Assembly (NCBI GenBank): GCA_001298545.1
Contig: LJCX01000022.1
Coordinates: forward strand, 124,001 to 188,000
Source of the DNA: Actinobacteria bacterium OV320
GTDB taxonomy: Bacteria > Actinomycetota > Actinomycetes > Streptomycetales > Streptomycetaceae
Reading direction: 5' to 3'
Length of the DNA: 64,000 nucleotides
In this document: positions 28,906 through 36,969 of the stretch, in pieces
How the letters are laid out: each line of letters begins with the position of its first letter
Numbering within the stretch: position 1 is the stretch's first letter
Position numbers and translations under genes: made by a program
The notes under the pieces: model-generated
Database searches by the model: none
What the model was told of the DNA's origin: nothing
Seen by the model: the letters and a program-made list of their open reading frames with translations, nothing else

Positions 28906-30693
28906 CTATCCTGCCTTCTGCGCGCCGAACAGGGCGAGGGCGGTGTTCACCAGGCCGATGTGGCTGAAGGCCTGCGGGAAGTTGCCGAGGTGCCGGCCGG
29001 TCGTCGGGTCGTACTCCTCCGCCAGCAGCCCCACGTCGTTGGCCAGGCCCACCAGCCGTTCGAACAGCTCCCGCGCCTCCTGAGTGCGGCCCGTCATGTG
29101 CAGCGCGTCCGCGAGCCAGAACGAGCAGGCCAGGAAGGTGCCCTCGTCGCCCGGCAGGCCGTCGACGGGCGCGCCGTCCGTGCTGTAGCGGCGCAGCAGA
29201 CCGCCGTGCCCCAGCTCCGCACGGACCGCGTCGACGGTCCCGGCCACCCGTGGGTCGTCCGGTGGCAGGAAGCCGACGCGCGGGATCAGCAGCAGGGCGG
29301 CGTCCAGGTCGCGCGAGCCGTAGTACTGGGTGAACGTGCCCCGTTCCGGGTCGTAGCCCCGCTCGCACACCTCGCGGTGCACCTCGTCGCGCAGCGCCCG
29401 CCAGCCCGCCAGGTCACCGCCCAGATCGGGGTGCTCCTCCAGCGCGCGGACGGCCCGGTCCGCGGCCACCCACACCATCACCTTGGAGTGCACGAACTGG
29501 CGCCGGCCGCCGCGCACCTCCCACAGACCCTCGTCCGGCTGCCGCCAGTTGTCGCGGAGCCACTTCATCAGCGCGCACTGCAACGACCATATGTGCGGCC
29601 GGGGCGACATGCCCGCGGTCCGGGCCAGTGACAGCGAGTCCATGACCTCGCCGTAGACGTCCAGTTGCAGCTGGTCCACGGCGCCGTTGCCGATGCGCAC
29701 CGGCCGGGAGTCCCCGTAGCCGGACAGCCAGGGCAGCTCGCACTCGGGCAGCCGGCGCTCGCCCGCCAGCCCGTACATGATCTGAAGGTCCGCCGGATCT
29801 CCCGCGACGGCGCGCAGCAGCCAGTTGCGCCAGGCCTCGGCCTCGTCCTGGTAGCCGGCCGCCAGCAGGGCGCCCAGGGCGAGGGTGGAGTCGCGCAGCC
29901 AGCAGTAGCGGTAGTCCCAGTTGCGGACCCCGCCCATCTCCTCGGGCAGGGAGGTGGTGAGCGCGGCGACGATGCCGCCGGTCGGGACGTAGGTGAGGGC
30001 CTTGAGGGTGATCAGGGAGCGGACGACGGCATCCCGGTGAGGCCCGTGGTAGCAGCAGCGGGCGGCCCACGCCTGCCAGTCGTCGACGCTGACCCGCAGC
30101 GCCTCCCACGGGTCGACGAGCGGCGGGCGCGACTCGTGCGAGGGATGCCAGGTCAGCACGAAGGCGACCGACTCGCCCTCGGCGACGGTGAACTCCGAGT
30201 ACGTGGTGAAGTCCTCGCCCCAGGTGCGCACCTCCGGCTCGCTGCGGAACCAGACCGCGTCCGGACCGCCGATCGCCACCCGGTGGCCGTCGGCCCGGCG
30301 CATCCACGGGATGATCCAGCCGTAGTCGAAGCGCAGCCGCAGCGCGCTGCGGACGGTGACCCGGCCGCGCAGCCCCTCGACGATGCGTACGACGTCGGGG
30401 GCCTTGTCGCGCTGGGGCATCAGGTCGGTGACCCGGATCGCGCCCTCGTCGGTCTCCCACTCGGTGTCCAGGACAAGGGTGTCGGGCCGGTAGGCACGCC
30501 GCGTGCAGGGACCCTGCACCCCCTGGGGCGCGATGCGCCAGTGGCCGTTCTCCTCCTCGCCGAGGAGACGAGCGAAGCAGGCCCCGGAGTCGAAGCGGGG
30601 CAGACAGAGCCAGTCGACGGAACCGTCCATGCCGATCAGGGCGGCGGTCTGTTCGTCGCCGATGAGCGCGTAGTCCTCGATGCGGGGGTGCAC
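28906..30693 (-). CDS. Glycoside hydrolase family 15 protein (glucoamylase/trehalase-like)
   Basis: 595 residues. The N-terminal beta-sandwich region (IEDYALIGDEQTAALIGMDGSVDWLCLPRFDS, residues ~4-36) and the (alpha/alpha)6 barrel beginning with GGVRNWDYRYCWLRDSTLALGAL (~270) are characteristic of this GH15 branch. A C-terminal GDEGTFLACSFWLADAL segment holds the expected catalytic base. Members act as glucoamylases, isomaltases or, in mycobacteria, trehalases; no signal peptide is seen, so it works in the cytosol, perhaps on trehalose or maltodextrin. The GTG at 30693 was chosen since the family starts at this motif. It is cotranscribed with the SDR gene. Confidence 0.88.
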   Translation of the reverse strand: MHPRIEDYALIGDEQTAALIGMDGSVDWLCLPRFDSGACFARLLGEEENGHWRIAPQGVQGPCTRRAYRPDTLVLDTEWETDEGAIRVTDLMPQRDKAPDVVRIVEGLRGRVTVRSALRLRFDYGWIIPWMRRADGHRVAIGGPDAVWFRSEPEVRTWGEDFTTYSEFTVAEGESVAFVLTWHPSHESRPPLVDPWEALRVSVDDWQAWAARCCYHGPHRDAVVRSLITLKALTYVPTGGIVAALTTSLPEEMGGVRNWDYRYCWLRDSTLALGALLAAGYQDEAEAWRNWLLRAVAGDPADLQIMYGLAGERRLPECELPWLSGYGDSRPVRIGNGAVDQLQLDVYGEVMDSLSLARTAGMSPRPHIWSLQCALMKWLRDNWRQPDEGLWEVRGGRRQFVHSKVMVWVAADRAVRALEEHPDLGGDLAGWRALRDEVHREVCERGYDPERGTFTQYYGSRDLDAALLLIPRVGFLPPDDPRVAGTVDAVRAELGHGGLLRRYSTDGAPVDGLPGDEGTFLACSFWLADALHMTGRTQEARELFERLVGLANDVGLLAEEYDPTTGRHLGNFPQAFSHIGLVNTALALFGAQKAG

Positions 30694-30998
30694 GCAGTTC
30701 CGGGTTCCCGGCGGGCCCCGGGGGCAATCAGGGCTGCGGCCGGGCGAGTGACGGCGAGGCCGCCGGGGCGCCCGCGCCCGAGCAGACGGCCCCCGGGTCC
30801 GACGGCGCCTGGAGCCGCCGCTGCTGAGCTCTCGGGTGGCCGGGTGGCCGGGTGCCGGGTGGGCGGCGGGCGTGGGCGGGCTCCCGGGTCCCGCCCCCGC
30901 CGGCGTCCGGGCCCGCGCCTGGGCACGCGCTCGTGTGCGCCTGCGCCTGCGCCTGTGCCCGGGGCTGGGGCCCTGCCCGTGCCCGCGTGGCGCGTGCG
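30694..30998. other. G-run-rich intergenic region between SURF1 and the GH15 gene
   Basis: 305 bases without a credible gene. Positions 30834-30880 hold eight runs of GGG separated by at most 5 bases on the plus strand, a pattern able to form G-quadruplexes. Around 30933-30957 there are hexamer repeats of TGCGCC. The region must also contain the promoter of the GH15 gene. Confidence 0.55.
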
Positions 30999-31790
30999 TC
31001 AGACCGTCGCCGGCTCGGCCTGCTCCGCCTCTCGTACGGCGGCCTGGGCCCGGTCGCGGGTCTCGCGGCGGACCAGGATCACCCAGCCGACGGGGACGCC
31101 CACGGAGAACAGCCACCACTGGATGGCGTACGCGTAGTTGAGGGCCGCGTCCTCGCTGCCGGGCCGGCCGACCAGCTCCGGGCTGTCGCCCTTCGGTTCG
31201 GGCGCGGTCTGCGCGATGTAGCCGCCGAGCACCTGCGCGCCGAGCCGCCGGGCTTCCTGCTCGCTGTTGATCAGCATGACCTGCCGGTCCGGCAGTCCCT
31301 TGAGGTCCTTGATGCCGCTCGCGGCGGTCGTCTCGTCGGGCATCAGCCGCCCGGTGACGGTGATCCGGCCGGCGGGCGGCGCGGGGACCTCGGGGAACGA
31401 GGTCTGACTCGGGGCGTCCGCGGGGATCCAGCCCCGGTCGACCAGCAGCACCTTGCCGTCCGTCAGGACGAACGGGGTGAGGACGTGGAAGCCGACCGTC
31501 TCGTCGGCGTTGACCCGGCGCCGGACGACGACTTCGCGCTCGGTGTCGAAGGAGCCGGTGGCGGTGACGCTCCGGTACCGCTCGTCGCGGGTGACGGCGT
31601 GCCCCGGGGTGGTCAGCTTCTCCACCGGCACCGCCGCGGCGGTCAGCGCGTCGGAGACCAGCTGGTTGCGGGCGGTGCGCTCGTCGTAGCGATGCATCTG
31701 CCAGAAGCCCAGCCTGATCATCGTGGGGATGAGGAGGAGGGAGACCAGCGTGAGGATCACCCACTGCCGGGACAACAGGAAGCGGTACAC
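30999..31790 (-). CDS. SURF1 family cytochrome oxidase biogenesis protein
   Basis: 263 residues. The SURF1 layout is present: an N-terminal membrane span (LTLVSLLLIPTMIRLGFWQMHR, residues ~13-34), a periplasm-side domain with VLLVDRGWIPAD (~115) and GRITVTGRLMPDE, and a C-terminal span after NYAYAIQWWLFSVGVPVGWVIL (~220-243). SURF1 helps heme a insertion into aa3-type oxidase. GTG at 31790 is used; ATG at 31823 (same frame) is possible, and neither has a good ribosome site. An 11-base inverted repeat covers the GTG. No oxidase genes are nearby. Confidence 0.88.
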   Translation of the reverse strand: MYRFLLSRQWVILTLVSLLLIPTMIRLGFWQMHRYDERTARNQLVSDALTAAAVPVEKLTTPGHAVTRDERYRSVTATGSFDTEREVVVRRRVNADETVGFHVLTPFVLTDGKVLLVDRGWIPADAPSQTSFPEVPAPPAGRITVTGRLMPDETTAASGIKDLKGLPDRQVMLINSEQEARRLGAQVLGGYIAQTAPEPKGDSPELVGRPGSEDAALNYAYAIQWWLFSVGVPVGWVILVRRETRDRAQAAVREAEQAEPATV

Positions 31791-31818
31791 CCCACGACCG
31801 TACAACTCGGTCGTGGGG
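31790..31818. promoter_or_regulatory. Perfect inverted repeat over the SURF1 start
   Basis: CCCCACGACCG (31790-31800), spacer TACAACT, CGGTCGTGGGG (31808-31818). The left arm reaches the first base of the GTG start codon, so in RNA the hairpin would cover the translation start; in DNA it could be an operator. Confidence 0.55.
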
Positions 31819-31884
31819 CGCATTCGGCCGGGTACCGGAAGGCGGCGTCCTCGGACGCCGGTCCCCGGAAGCCGCCGGGTCCGC

Positions 31885-32118
31885 TCACACCTTGTCGACG
31901 ATGCCCGCCCTGCCCTCCGCGCGGGCGCAGTGCGCGCCGCAGTACCAGTGGCCCTCCACCTCGACACCCTGGCCGATGATCTGCACCCGGCAGTGCTCGC
32001 AGATGGGGGCCATGCGGTGGATCGCACAGGAGAAGCAGTCGAAGACATGGATCGCGCCCTGCGCGTGTACTTCGAAGGTCATTCCGTAGTCATTGCCGCA
32101 AACTTCGCATCTCGCCAT
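31885..32118 (-). CDS. Cys-rich small zinc-finger (LIM-like) protein
   Basis: 77 residues with eight cysteines in four pairs: CEVC (4-7), CFSC (28-31), CEHC (40-43) and CGAHC (60-64), with His residues between them. Spacing suggests two zinc knuckles or a LIM-like double finger; there is no membrane span or signal. It starts with ATG at 32118 and lies 94 bases upstream of SURF1 on the same strand, so the two may be cotranscribed. Metal storage (metallothionein-like) or a metal-binding adaptor are both possible. I do not recognise a named function. Confidence 0.75.
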   Translation of the reverse strand: MARCEVCGNDYGMTFEVHAQGAIHVFDCFSCAIHRMAPICEHCRVQIIGQGVEVEGHWYCGAHCARAEGRAGIVDKV

Positions 32119-32181
32119 GCGCCACAGGGTGAGCCGTCACCCGCGCGCGGGCGAGCGGTCGGCGGGCGAGTCGCGTGGCAA

Positions 32182-32253
32182 TCACCCGTACGTACGGGTG
32201 ACCCATGGGTACGGGTCGCCCATGGGTACGGGTGACCCATGGGTACGGGTCAC
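32182..32253. repeat. 17-base tandem palindromic repeats behind the exonuclease gene
   Basis: A perfect palindrome with arms TCACCCGTAC and GTACGGGTGA (32182-32201) merges into 17-base tandem units ACGGGTGACCCATGGGT at 32194-32210, 32211-32227 (one change pair, GTCGCCC) and 32228-32244, plus a partial fourth unit to 32253. Each unit contains the palindrome ACCCATGGGT. The exonuclease stop codon (32252-32250) is inside the last partial unit. Confidence 0.85.
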
Positions 32254-33257
32254 TCGCCGGCGGGCTCCACATCCCGCAGGAGTTGCCCGAAGGCGGCCTC
32301 GTCGACCACGGGCGTCCCGAACTGGCGTGCCTTCACCACCTTCGAGGTGCCCGAGTCGGGGTCGTTGGTGACCAGCAGGCTGGTCAGCCGGGACAGGCTC
32401 GTGGCGACGTGCAGCCCCGCCTCGGCGGCGCGGTCCTCCAGCAGCTCCCGCTCGACCGACGTGTCGCCCGAGAAGGCGACCCGCATGCCCTGCTTGAGCC
32501 TTTTGCCGTCTTCGTACCGGCCGGGGTTGGGATGGGGGCATGCGGGCCTTTTGCGGGACGGCCGCCAACTGCCGGGCCGGTAGCTGCCGTAGCCGCCGCC
32601 CGAACCGCTCGCCTGCCGGCCGATCAGGGGCGCGGGCCGGTCGGACCACTCGGTCAGCGGCCGGCACTCGAGCAGCGGCAGCCGGACCCCGCCGGCCGCC
32701 GCGGCCCGCAGACTCGGCCGGAACGCCTCCGCGAGCACGCGCGCGTCGTCCAGCGCGTGGTGGGCCCGCTGCTGCACCACACCGAAGTGGGCCGCCAGGG
32801 ACTCCAGCTTGTGGTTGGGCAGCGGAAGGCCGAGCTCCTTGGAGAGCGCGATGGTGCACAGCCGCTGCCGCACCGGCGCCTCGCGCTCCGCGCGCGCGTA
32901 CTCCCGCGCGATCATCTGCCAGTCGAAGACCGCGTTGTGCGCGACGAGTACCCGCCCGTCGAGCCGCGCGGCGAACTCGGCGGCCACCTCCTGGAAGAGG
33001 GGCGCCCCGTCGAGCACGTCGCTCGTCAGACCGTGGATCCACACCGGGCCCGGGTCGCGCTCCGGGTTGACCAGCGTGTACCAGTGGTCCTCCACCTCGC
33101 CGCGCGCGTCCAGCCGGTAGACGGCGGCGGAGATGATCCGGTCGTCCCGGGCCAGGCCGGTGGTCTCCACGTCAACGACCGCGTACCCCTGGGGATACGC
33201 GGTCGGCCACTCCGTGGGGGAGGACGCTGTCGTCGTGTGGTCTTCGAGCATGGTCAT
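32250..33257 (-). CDS. DEDDh 3'-5' exonuclease with C-terminal BRCT domain (DnaQ-like)
   Basis: 335 residues. The exonuclease domain (~20-190) has ExoI VVDVETTGL (residues 27-35), ExoII VAHNAVFDWQM (~105) and ExoIII HHALDDARVLAEAF (~165), giving the Asp-Glu-Asp-Asp/His set. A Gly/Ser/Pro-rich linker follows and a BRCT domain occupies the C-terminus (GMRVAFSGDTSVERELLEDRAAEAGLHV and VTNDPDSGTSKVVKARQFG). It resembles the polymerase III epsilon subunit and similar actinobacterial repair nucleases. ATG at 33257 with a second at 33251; no clear ribosome site. It is upstream of the tandem repeats. Confidence 0.9.
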   Translation of the reverse strand: MTMLEDHTTTASSPTEWPTAYPQGYAVVDVETTGLARDDRIISAAVYRLDARGEVEDHWYTLVNPERDPGPVWIHGLTSDVLDGAPLFQEVAAEFAARLDGRVLVAHNAVFDWQMIAREYARAEREAPVRQRLCTIALSKELGLPLPNHKLESLAAHFGVVQQRAHHALDDARVLAEAFRPSLRAAAAGGVRLPLLECRPLTEWSDRPAPLIGRQASGSGGGYGSYRPGSWRPSRKRPACPHPNPGRYEDGKRLKQGMRVAFSGDTSVERELLEDRAAEAGLHVATSLSRLTSLLVTNDPDSGTSKVVKARQFGTPVVDEAAFGQLLRDVEPAGE

Positions 33258-33531
33258 TGAGGATACGGGCCCCCACTGACAGCTCGCGGCACCCGCCCCG
33301 AAGAGGGACCGTGCGAAGCCCTCCGGACCGTACGGGAGTTCGCGGGGCGCACGCGCGCGCGCGCCTGCGGCCGTCGGCCGATGCCCGGCCGACTCCGGCC
33401 TGCCGGACGACGGTTCACGCTCCCGCCCACCCGGCCCGTCACGCCCGCTCCCGCGCCCGTCCCGCGTCCGCTCCCTCGACGGCGAGCGTCGGTACGGGGC
33501 ACGCGCCTCCCGGGGTGCCATCCTCCGTGCT

Positions 33532-34242
33532 GTGACGGAACCCACCCACGCCGAGGCCCACAGGGGCTCGCTCGGATCCCGGCTGAACTGGCTGCGGGCC
33601 GCGGTCCTCGGCGCCAACGACGGCATCGTCTCCACCGCGGGCCTCGTCGTCGGTGTGGCCGGCGCGACGGACGACCGCTCGGCCCTGCTGACGGCGGGCC
33701 TCGCCGGTCTGCTCGCCGGGTCGATGTCCATGGCGGCGGGGGAGTACGTCTCGGTGTCGACCCAACGGGACTCCGAGAAGGCCGCCCTCGCGCTGGAGCG
33801 GCGGGAGCTGCGCGAGCAGCCGGAGGCCGAACTGGCGGAGCTGACCGGACTGCTGGAGGAACGCGGACTGTCCCGGGACGTGGCCCTGGAGGCCGCCGTC
33901 CAGCTCACGGAACGGGACGCCCTGAAGGCCCACGCGCGCGTGGAGCTCGGGATCGACCCCGACGACCTCACCAACCCCTGGCACGCGGCCTGGGCCAGCT
34001 TCCTCGCCTTCACGGCCGGCGCCCTGCTCCCGCTGCTCGCCATCGTGCTGCCCCCGGCGGACTGGCGCCTCCCGGTGACCGTCGCATCGGTCCTGGCGGC
34101 CCTGGCCGGCACCGGCTGGAGCAGCGCCCGCCTGGGAGCGGCGGCACCGGGCCGCGCGGTCCTGCGCAACGTGGGCGGCGGGGCCCTGGCGATGGGGGTG
34201 ACGTACCTCGTCGGATCGCTGCTGGGGGCGGCGGGCGTGTGA
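33532..34242 (+). CDS. VIT1/CCC1 family iron/manganese transporter
   Basis: 236 residues. The family pattern is clear: LRAAVLGANDGIVSTAGLVVGVAGA (span 1), ALLTAGLAGLLAGSMSMAAGEYVSVSTQRDSE (span 2 with the conserved Met/Glu cytosolic edge), a charged cytosolic helical metal-binding domain (~80-150, EREL..., ERDALKAHARVELG), and three C-terminal spans. VIT1/CCC1 proteins export Fe2+ or Mn2+ from the cytosol. GTG at 33532. The 274 bases before it show no gene. The gene contains one copy of the recurrent palindrome CACGCGCGCGTG at 33931. Confidence 0.9.
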   Translation: MTEPTHAEAHRGSLGSRLNWLRAAVLGANDGIVSTAGLVVGVAGATDDRSALLTAGLAGLLAGSMSMAAGEYVSVSTQRDSEKAALALERRELREQPEAELAELTGLLEERGLSRDVALEAAVQLTERDALKAHARVELGIDPDDLTNPWHAAWASFLAFTAGALLPLLAIVLPPADWRLPVTVASVLAALAGTGWSSARLGAAAPGRAVLRNVGGGALAMGVTYLVGSLLGAAGV

Positions 34243-34363
34243 GGGGCGGGACGGAGGCGCGAAGCGATTGGCGGAGATCGCCAACAAGCAAGCGCGTACC
34301 GTCGGTAATACTTGTGGGTAACAACGTCTAGCCGCAGCCCATCAGCCGTTCTACGGTGCCACC

Positions 34364-35269
34364 ATGCCGAACCTGCCCGATGTCGTGCTGTGGTCGATAC
34401 CCGCCTTCGTGCTGCTCACCGTGGTCGAGGTGATCAGCGTCCGGCTCCATCCCGACGAGGATGCGGCCGGGTACGAGACGAAGGACGCCGCGACGAGCGT
34501 CGGCATGGGGCTCGGGAGTCTCGTGTTCGACTTCGTCTGGAAGATCCCGATCGTCGCGATCTACACGGCGGTCTACGAGCTGACCCCGCTGCGTGTCCCG
34601 GTCCTGTGGTGGACGCTCCCGCTGATGCTGCTCGCGCAGGACTTCTTCTACTACTGGTCCCACCGCGGCCACCACGTCATCCGCGTGCTGTGGGCCTGTC
34701 ACGTCGTCCACCACTCCAGCGAGAGGTTCAACCTCACCACGGCCCTGCGCCAGCCCTGGACCACGCTGACCGTCTGGCCGTTCTACGTCCCGCTCATCGC
34801 CCTCGGCGTCCACCCGGCCGCGCTCGCGTTCTGCTCCTCGGCCAACCTCGTCTACCAGTTCTGGATCCACACCGAGCGGATCGACAGGATGCCCCGGTGG
34901 TTCGAGTTCGTGTTCAACACGCCCTCCCATCACCGCGTCCACCACGCCTCCCAGGGCGGCTATCTGGACCGCAACTTCGGCGGCATCCTCATCGTCTGGG
35001 ACCGGCTCTTCGGGTCGTTCGTGCCCGAGGTCACCCGGCCCGTCTACGGGTTGACCAAGAACATCAACACGTTCAACCCGATCAAGGTGGCCACGCATGA
35101 GTACGTCGCGATCGTCAAGGACGTGAAGGCGGCGAGCAGTTGGCGCGAGCGGACGGGACGCGTGTTCCGCGGGCCCGGCTGGCAGCCCGCTTCCGCGCCG
35201 GCACCCTCGACGGCCGCCGCCACCACCACGGCCACGCCCACCACGGCCGAGGAGACCACGGCCGCGTGA
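34364..35269 (+). CDS. Fatty acid hydroxylase superfamily protein, alkylglycerol monooxygenase (AGMO/TMEM195)-like
   Basis: 301 residues, several membrane spans. The diiron histidine clusters are HRGHH (100-104), HVVHH (113-117) and HHRVHH (189-194). Sequence around them, HHSSERFNLTTALRQ and FNTPSHHRVHH ... GGILIVWDRLFGSF, resembles alkylglycerol monooxygenase (TMEM195) more than sterol desaturases as I remember the families. AGMO oxidises the O-alkyl ether bond of glycerol ethers using a pterin cofactor. The C-terminal tail (~285-301) is Thr/Ala-rich. Its TGA overlaps the GTG of the YhhN gene, so both products are made together. Assignment to AGMO over other sterol-desaturase-fold enzymes is an inference. 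Confidence 0.8.
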   Translation: MPNLPDVVLWSIPAFVLLTVVEVISVRLHPDEDAAGYETKDAATSVGMGLGSLVFDFVWKIPIVAIYTAVYELTPLRVPVLWWTLPLMLLAQDFFYYWSHRGHHVIRVLWACHVVHHSSERFNLTTALRQPWTTLTVWPFYVPLIALGVHPAALAFCSSANLVYQFWIHTERIDRMPRWFEFVFNTPSHHRVHHASQGGYLDRNFGGILIVWDRLFGSFVPEVTRPVYGLTKNINTFNPIKVATHEYVAIVKDVKAASSWRERTGRVFRGPGWQPASAPAPSTAAATTTATPTTAEETTAA

Positions 35270-35925
35270 CCCGCTCCCGCGTCCTCCTCGGCCTGTTCGC
35301 CCTCGCCGCGGCCGTCGACCTGCTCGGCCTCGCGGCCGGCTCCGATGCCGGGCACACGGTGGCCAAGCCTCTTCTGATGCCCCTCCTGGCCGCCTGGGCG
35401 GCCTCGCGGGGCGCGCCCCGGCTCCTGGTCGCCGCCCTTCTGTGCGGCTGGGGCGGCGACACCCTGCTGCTGCTCGACGCCGACCCCGCGTTCCTCGCCG
35501 GCATGGCGTCCTTCGCCGCAGGTCACGTCTGCTACCTGGCACTGTTCGCCCGCATCGGCCGACCCCACGCGCGCGGCGCCCTCCTCGCCCCCTGCTACGC
35601 CACCGCCCTGATCGCCACCGTCGCCCTGCTGTGGCCCGACCTCCCCGCGGACCTGCGTCTCCCCGTCGCCGTCTACAGCACCCTGCTCACCGCCATGGCG
35701 TACTTCGCCGCCACCCGGCTCGGTCCGGTCGCCGGTGCCGGTGGCGCGCTGTTCCTGCTCTCCGACACCCTCATCGCCACCGGGGTCGCCGACTGGCCGC
35801 AGGCTCCGCGTCCCGACCTGTGGATCATGCTCACCTACATCGCCGCACAGGTCCTGCTGGTCCTGGGCGCAACAAGCCGCCGCCACCCGACAGTTGACCC
35901 GCGGCCGTTGATCCTCAACCCCTGA
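35266..35925 (+). CDS. YhhN/TMEM86 family lysoplasmalogenase-like membrane protein
   Basis: 219 residues with about eight membrane spans. YhhN family features: KPLLMPLLAAW (residues ~31-41), GWGGDTLLLLDADPAFLAGMASFAAGHVCYLALF (~63-96) and LFLLSDTLIA (~161), with the conserved Asp residues of the proposed active site. Family members hydrolyse the vinyl-ether bond of lysoplasmalogens, releasing a fatty aldehyde. GTG at 35266 overlaps the AGMO-like gene stop (GTGA). Its 3' end overlaps the convergent CopD gene by 11 bases. The pairing with an ether-lipid monooxygenase homologue gives the annotation more weight. Confidence 0.85.
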   Translation: MTRSRVLLGLFALAAAVDLLGLAAGSDAGHTVAKPLLMPLLAAWAASRGAPRLLVAALLCGWGGDTLLLLDADPAFLAGMASFAAGHVCYLALFARIGRPHARGALLAPCYATALIATVALLWPDLPADLRLPVAVYSTLLTAMAYFAATRLGPVAGAGGALFLLSDTLIATGVADWPQAPRPDLWIMLTYIAAQVLLVLGATSRRHPTVDPRPLILNP

Positions 35926-36874
35926 TCGGCAGCGGCAACGCCGTCAACAGCCCCGACACCGCGACCACCACCCCCAGAGCGACGATCTCCACGCGCGCGG
36001 GGGAACAGGCGGCCAGCGGGTCGGGGGACCGGCGCAGCCGGGTCCGCGCCCACAGGGCGAGCAGGGCGACCGCGCCCACGACAAGCACCTTGGCGAGCAG
36101 TACGCGCCCGTACGCCGTCGTCGTCAGCTGATCGAGCACCGCCTCCGACGGCATCCGGCGCAGTGAACTGAACAGCCCGGTCGTGGTGACCCCGGCGAAC
36201 AGAACGGCCGCCACGCGCGCGTAGAGCCCCAGCAGCGCGGCGCTCGCCTCGCTGTCGCCCCACCGGCGCAGCGTGCGGAGCACGTTCAGCAGTCCGCCGG
36301 CCCACAGCGCCGAGCAGGCCAGATGCACCACCGTCAGCCCGGAGCCGATCAGTGGCGTGGACTCGGTCGGCGGATGCGCGCGCAGCGCCTCCGCCAGGAT
36401 CACCGCCGCGAGCGGCCACGCCTGACGGTTCGGCCGGCGCGTGAGCGCGCACAGCCCCGCCACGGCGAACGCGACCGCCTCCAGCAGCGCGAGAACGCCG
36501 CCCCGCGAGCCATGGCCGTGCGGCGCCAGCTCACCGGCGGCCGCCGCGGCCGAGAATCCCACGACCGCCGCGTACGGCGCCCAGCCGACCGGCCGGCCGG
36601 GCGGGGCGCCCGGCACCCACCGCGTGAGACCGGCCGCGAACAGCTCGCCCACCTGCACGCACAGCGCCGCGAACAGCAGCACCCGCAGCAGCGCCACCAC
36701 GCCCGAGTCCGCGGTCGCGGTCTCCCCGGTGCCGTGCGCGGCGACGGAGGGCCCGAACAGCGGGATCAGGGCCGCGAGCCCCACCAGGACGAGCAGCGCC
36801 ACCGCCCGGCCCGGGCCGGTACGGCGTACGGATTCGGTCGCGTGGGTCGCTTCGGTCGGTCGTATGAGGGCCAT
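35915..36874 (-). CDS. CopD family copper-resistance membrane protein
   Basis: 319 residues, about eight spans. The C-terminal half matches the CopD domain: VVHLACSALWAGGLLNVLRTLRRW (~185-208), YARVAAVLFAGVTTTGLFSSLRRM (~222-245) and TAYGRVLLAKVLVVGAVALLALWARTRLRR (~256-285). CopD proteins move copper across the membrane, often with CopC, which is not in this window. ATG at 36874 begins MALIRPTEAT; an upstream TTG is less likely. The 3' end overlaps the lysoplasmalogenase gene on the other strand. Confidence 0.85.
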   Translation of the reverse strand: MALIRPTEATHATESVRRTGPGRAVALLVLVGLAALIPLFGPSVAAHGTGETATADSGVVALLRVLLFAALCVQVGELFAAGLTRWVPGAPPGRPVGWAPYAAVVGFSAAAAAGELAPHGHGSRGGVLALLEAVAFAVAGLCALTRRPNRQAWPLAAVILAEALRAHPPTESTPLIGSGLTVVHLACSALWAGGLLNVLRTLRRWGDSEASAALLGLYARVAAVLFAGVTTTGLFSSLRRMPSEAVLDQLTTTAYGRVLLAKVLVVGAVALLALWARTRLRRSPDPLAACSPARVEIVALGVVVAVSGLLTALPLPIRG

Positions 36875-36969
36875 GCCAGGATCTTCACCACCCTCGGCAA
36901 ATCCGGGCAACTCATTCTGAACCGGTCAGGTGGATCCGGTGCTGACACGGGAGTCGGTCGTCCGGGGGC

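Noticed and set aside
32194..32253. CRISPR-like array
   Set aside because: 17-base contiguous units with no spacers and internal palindromes.
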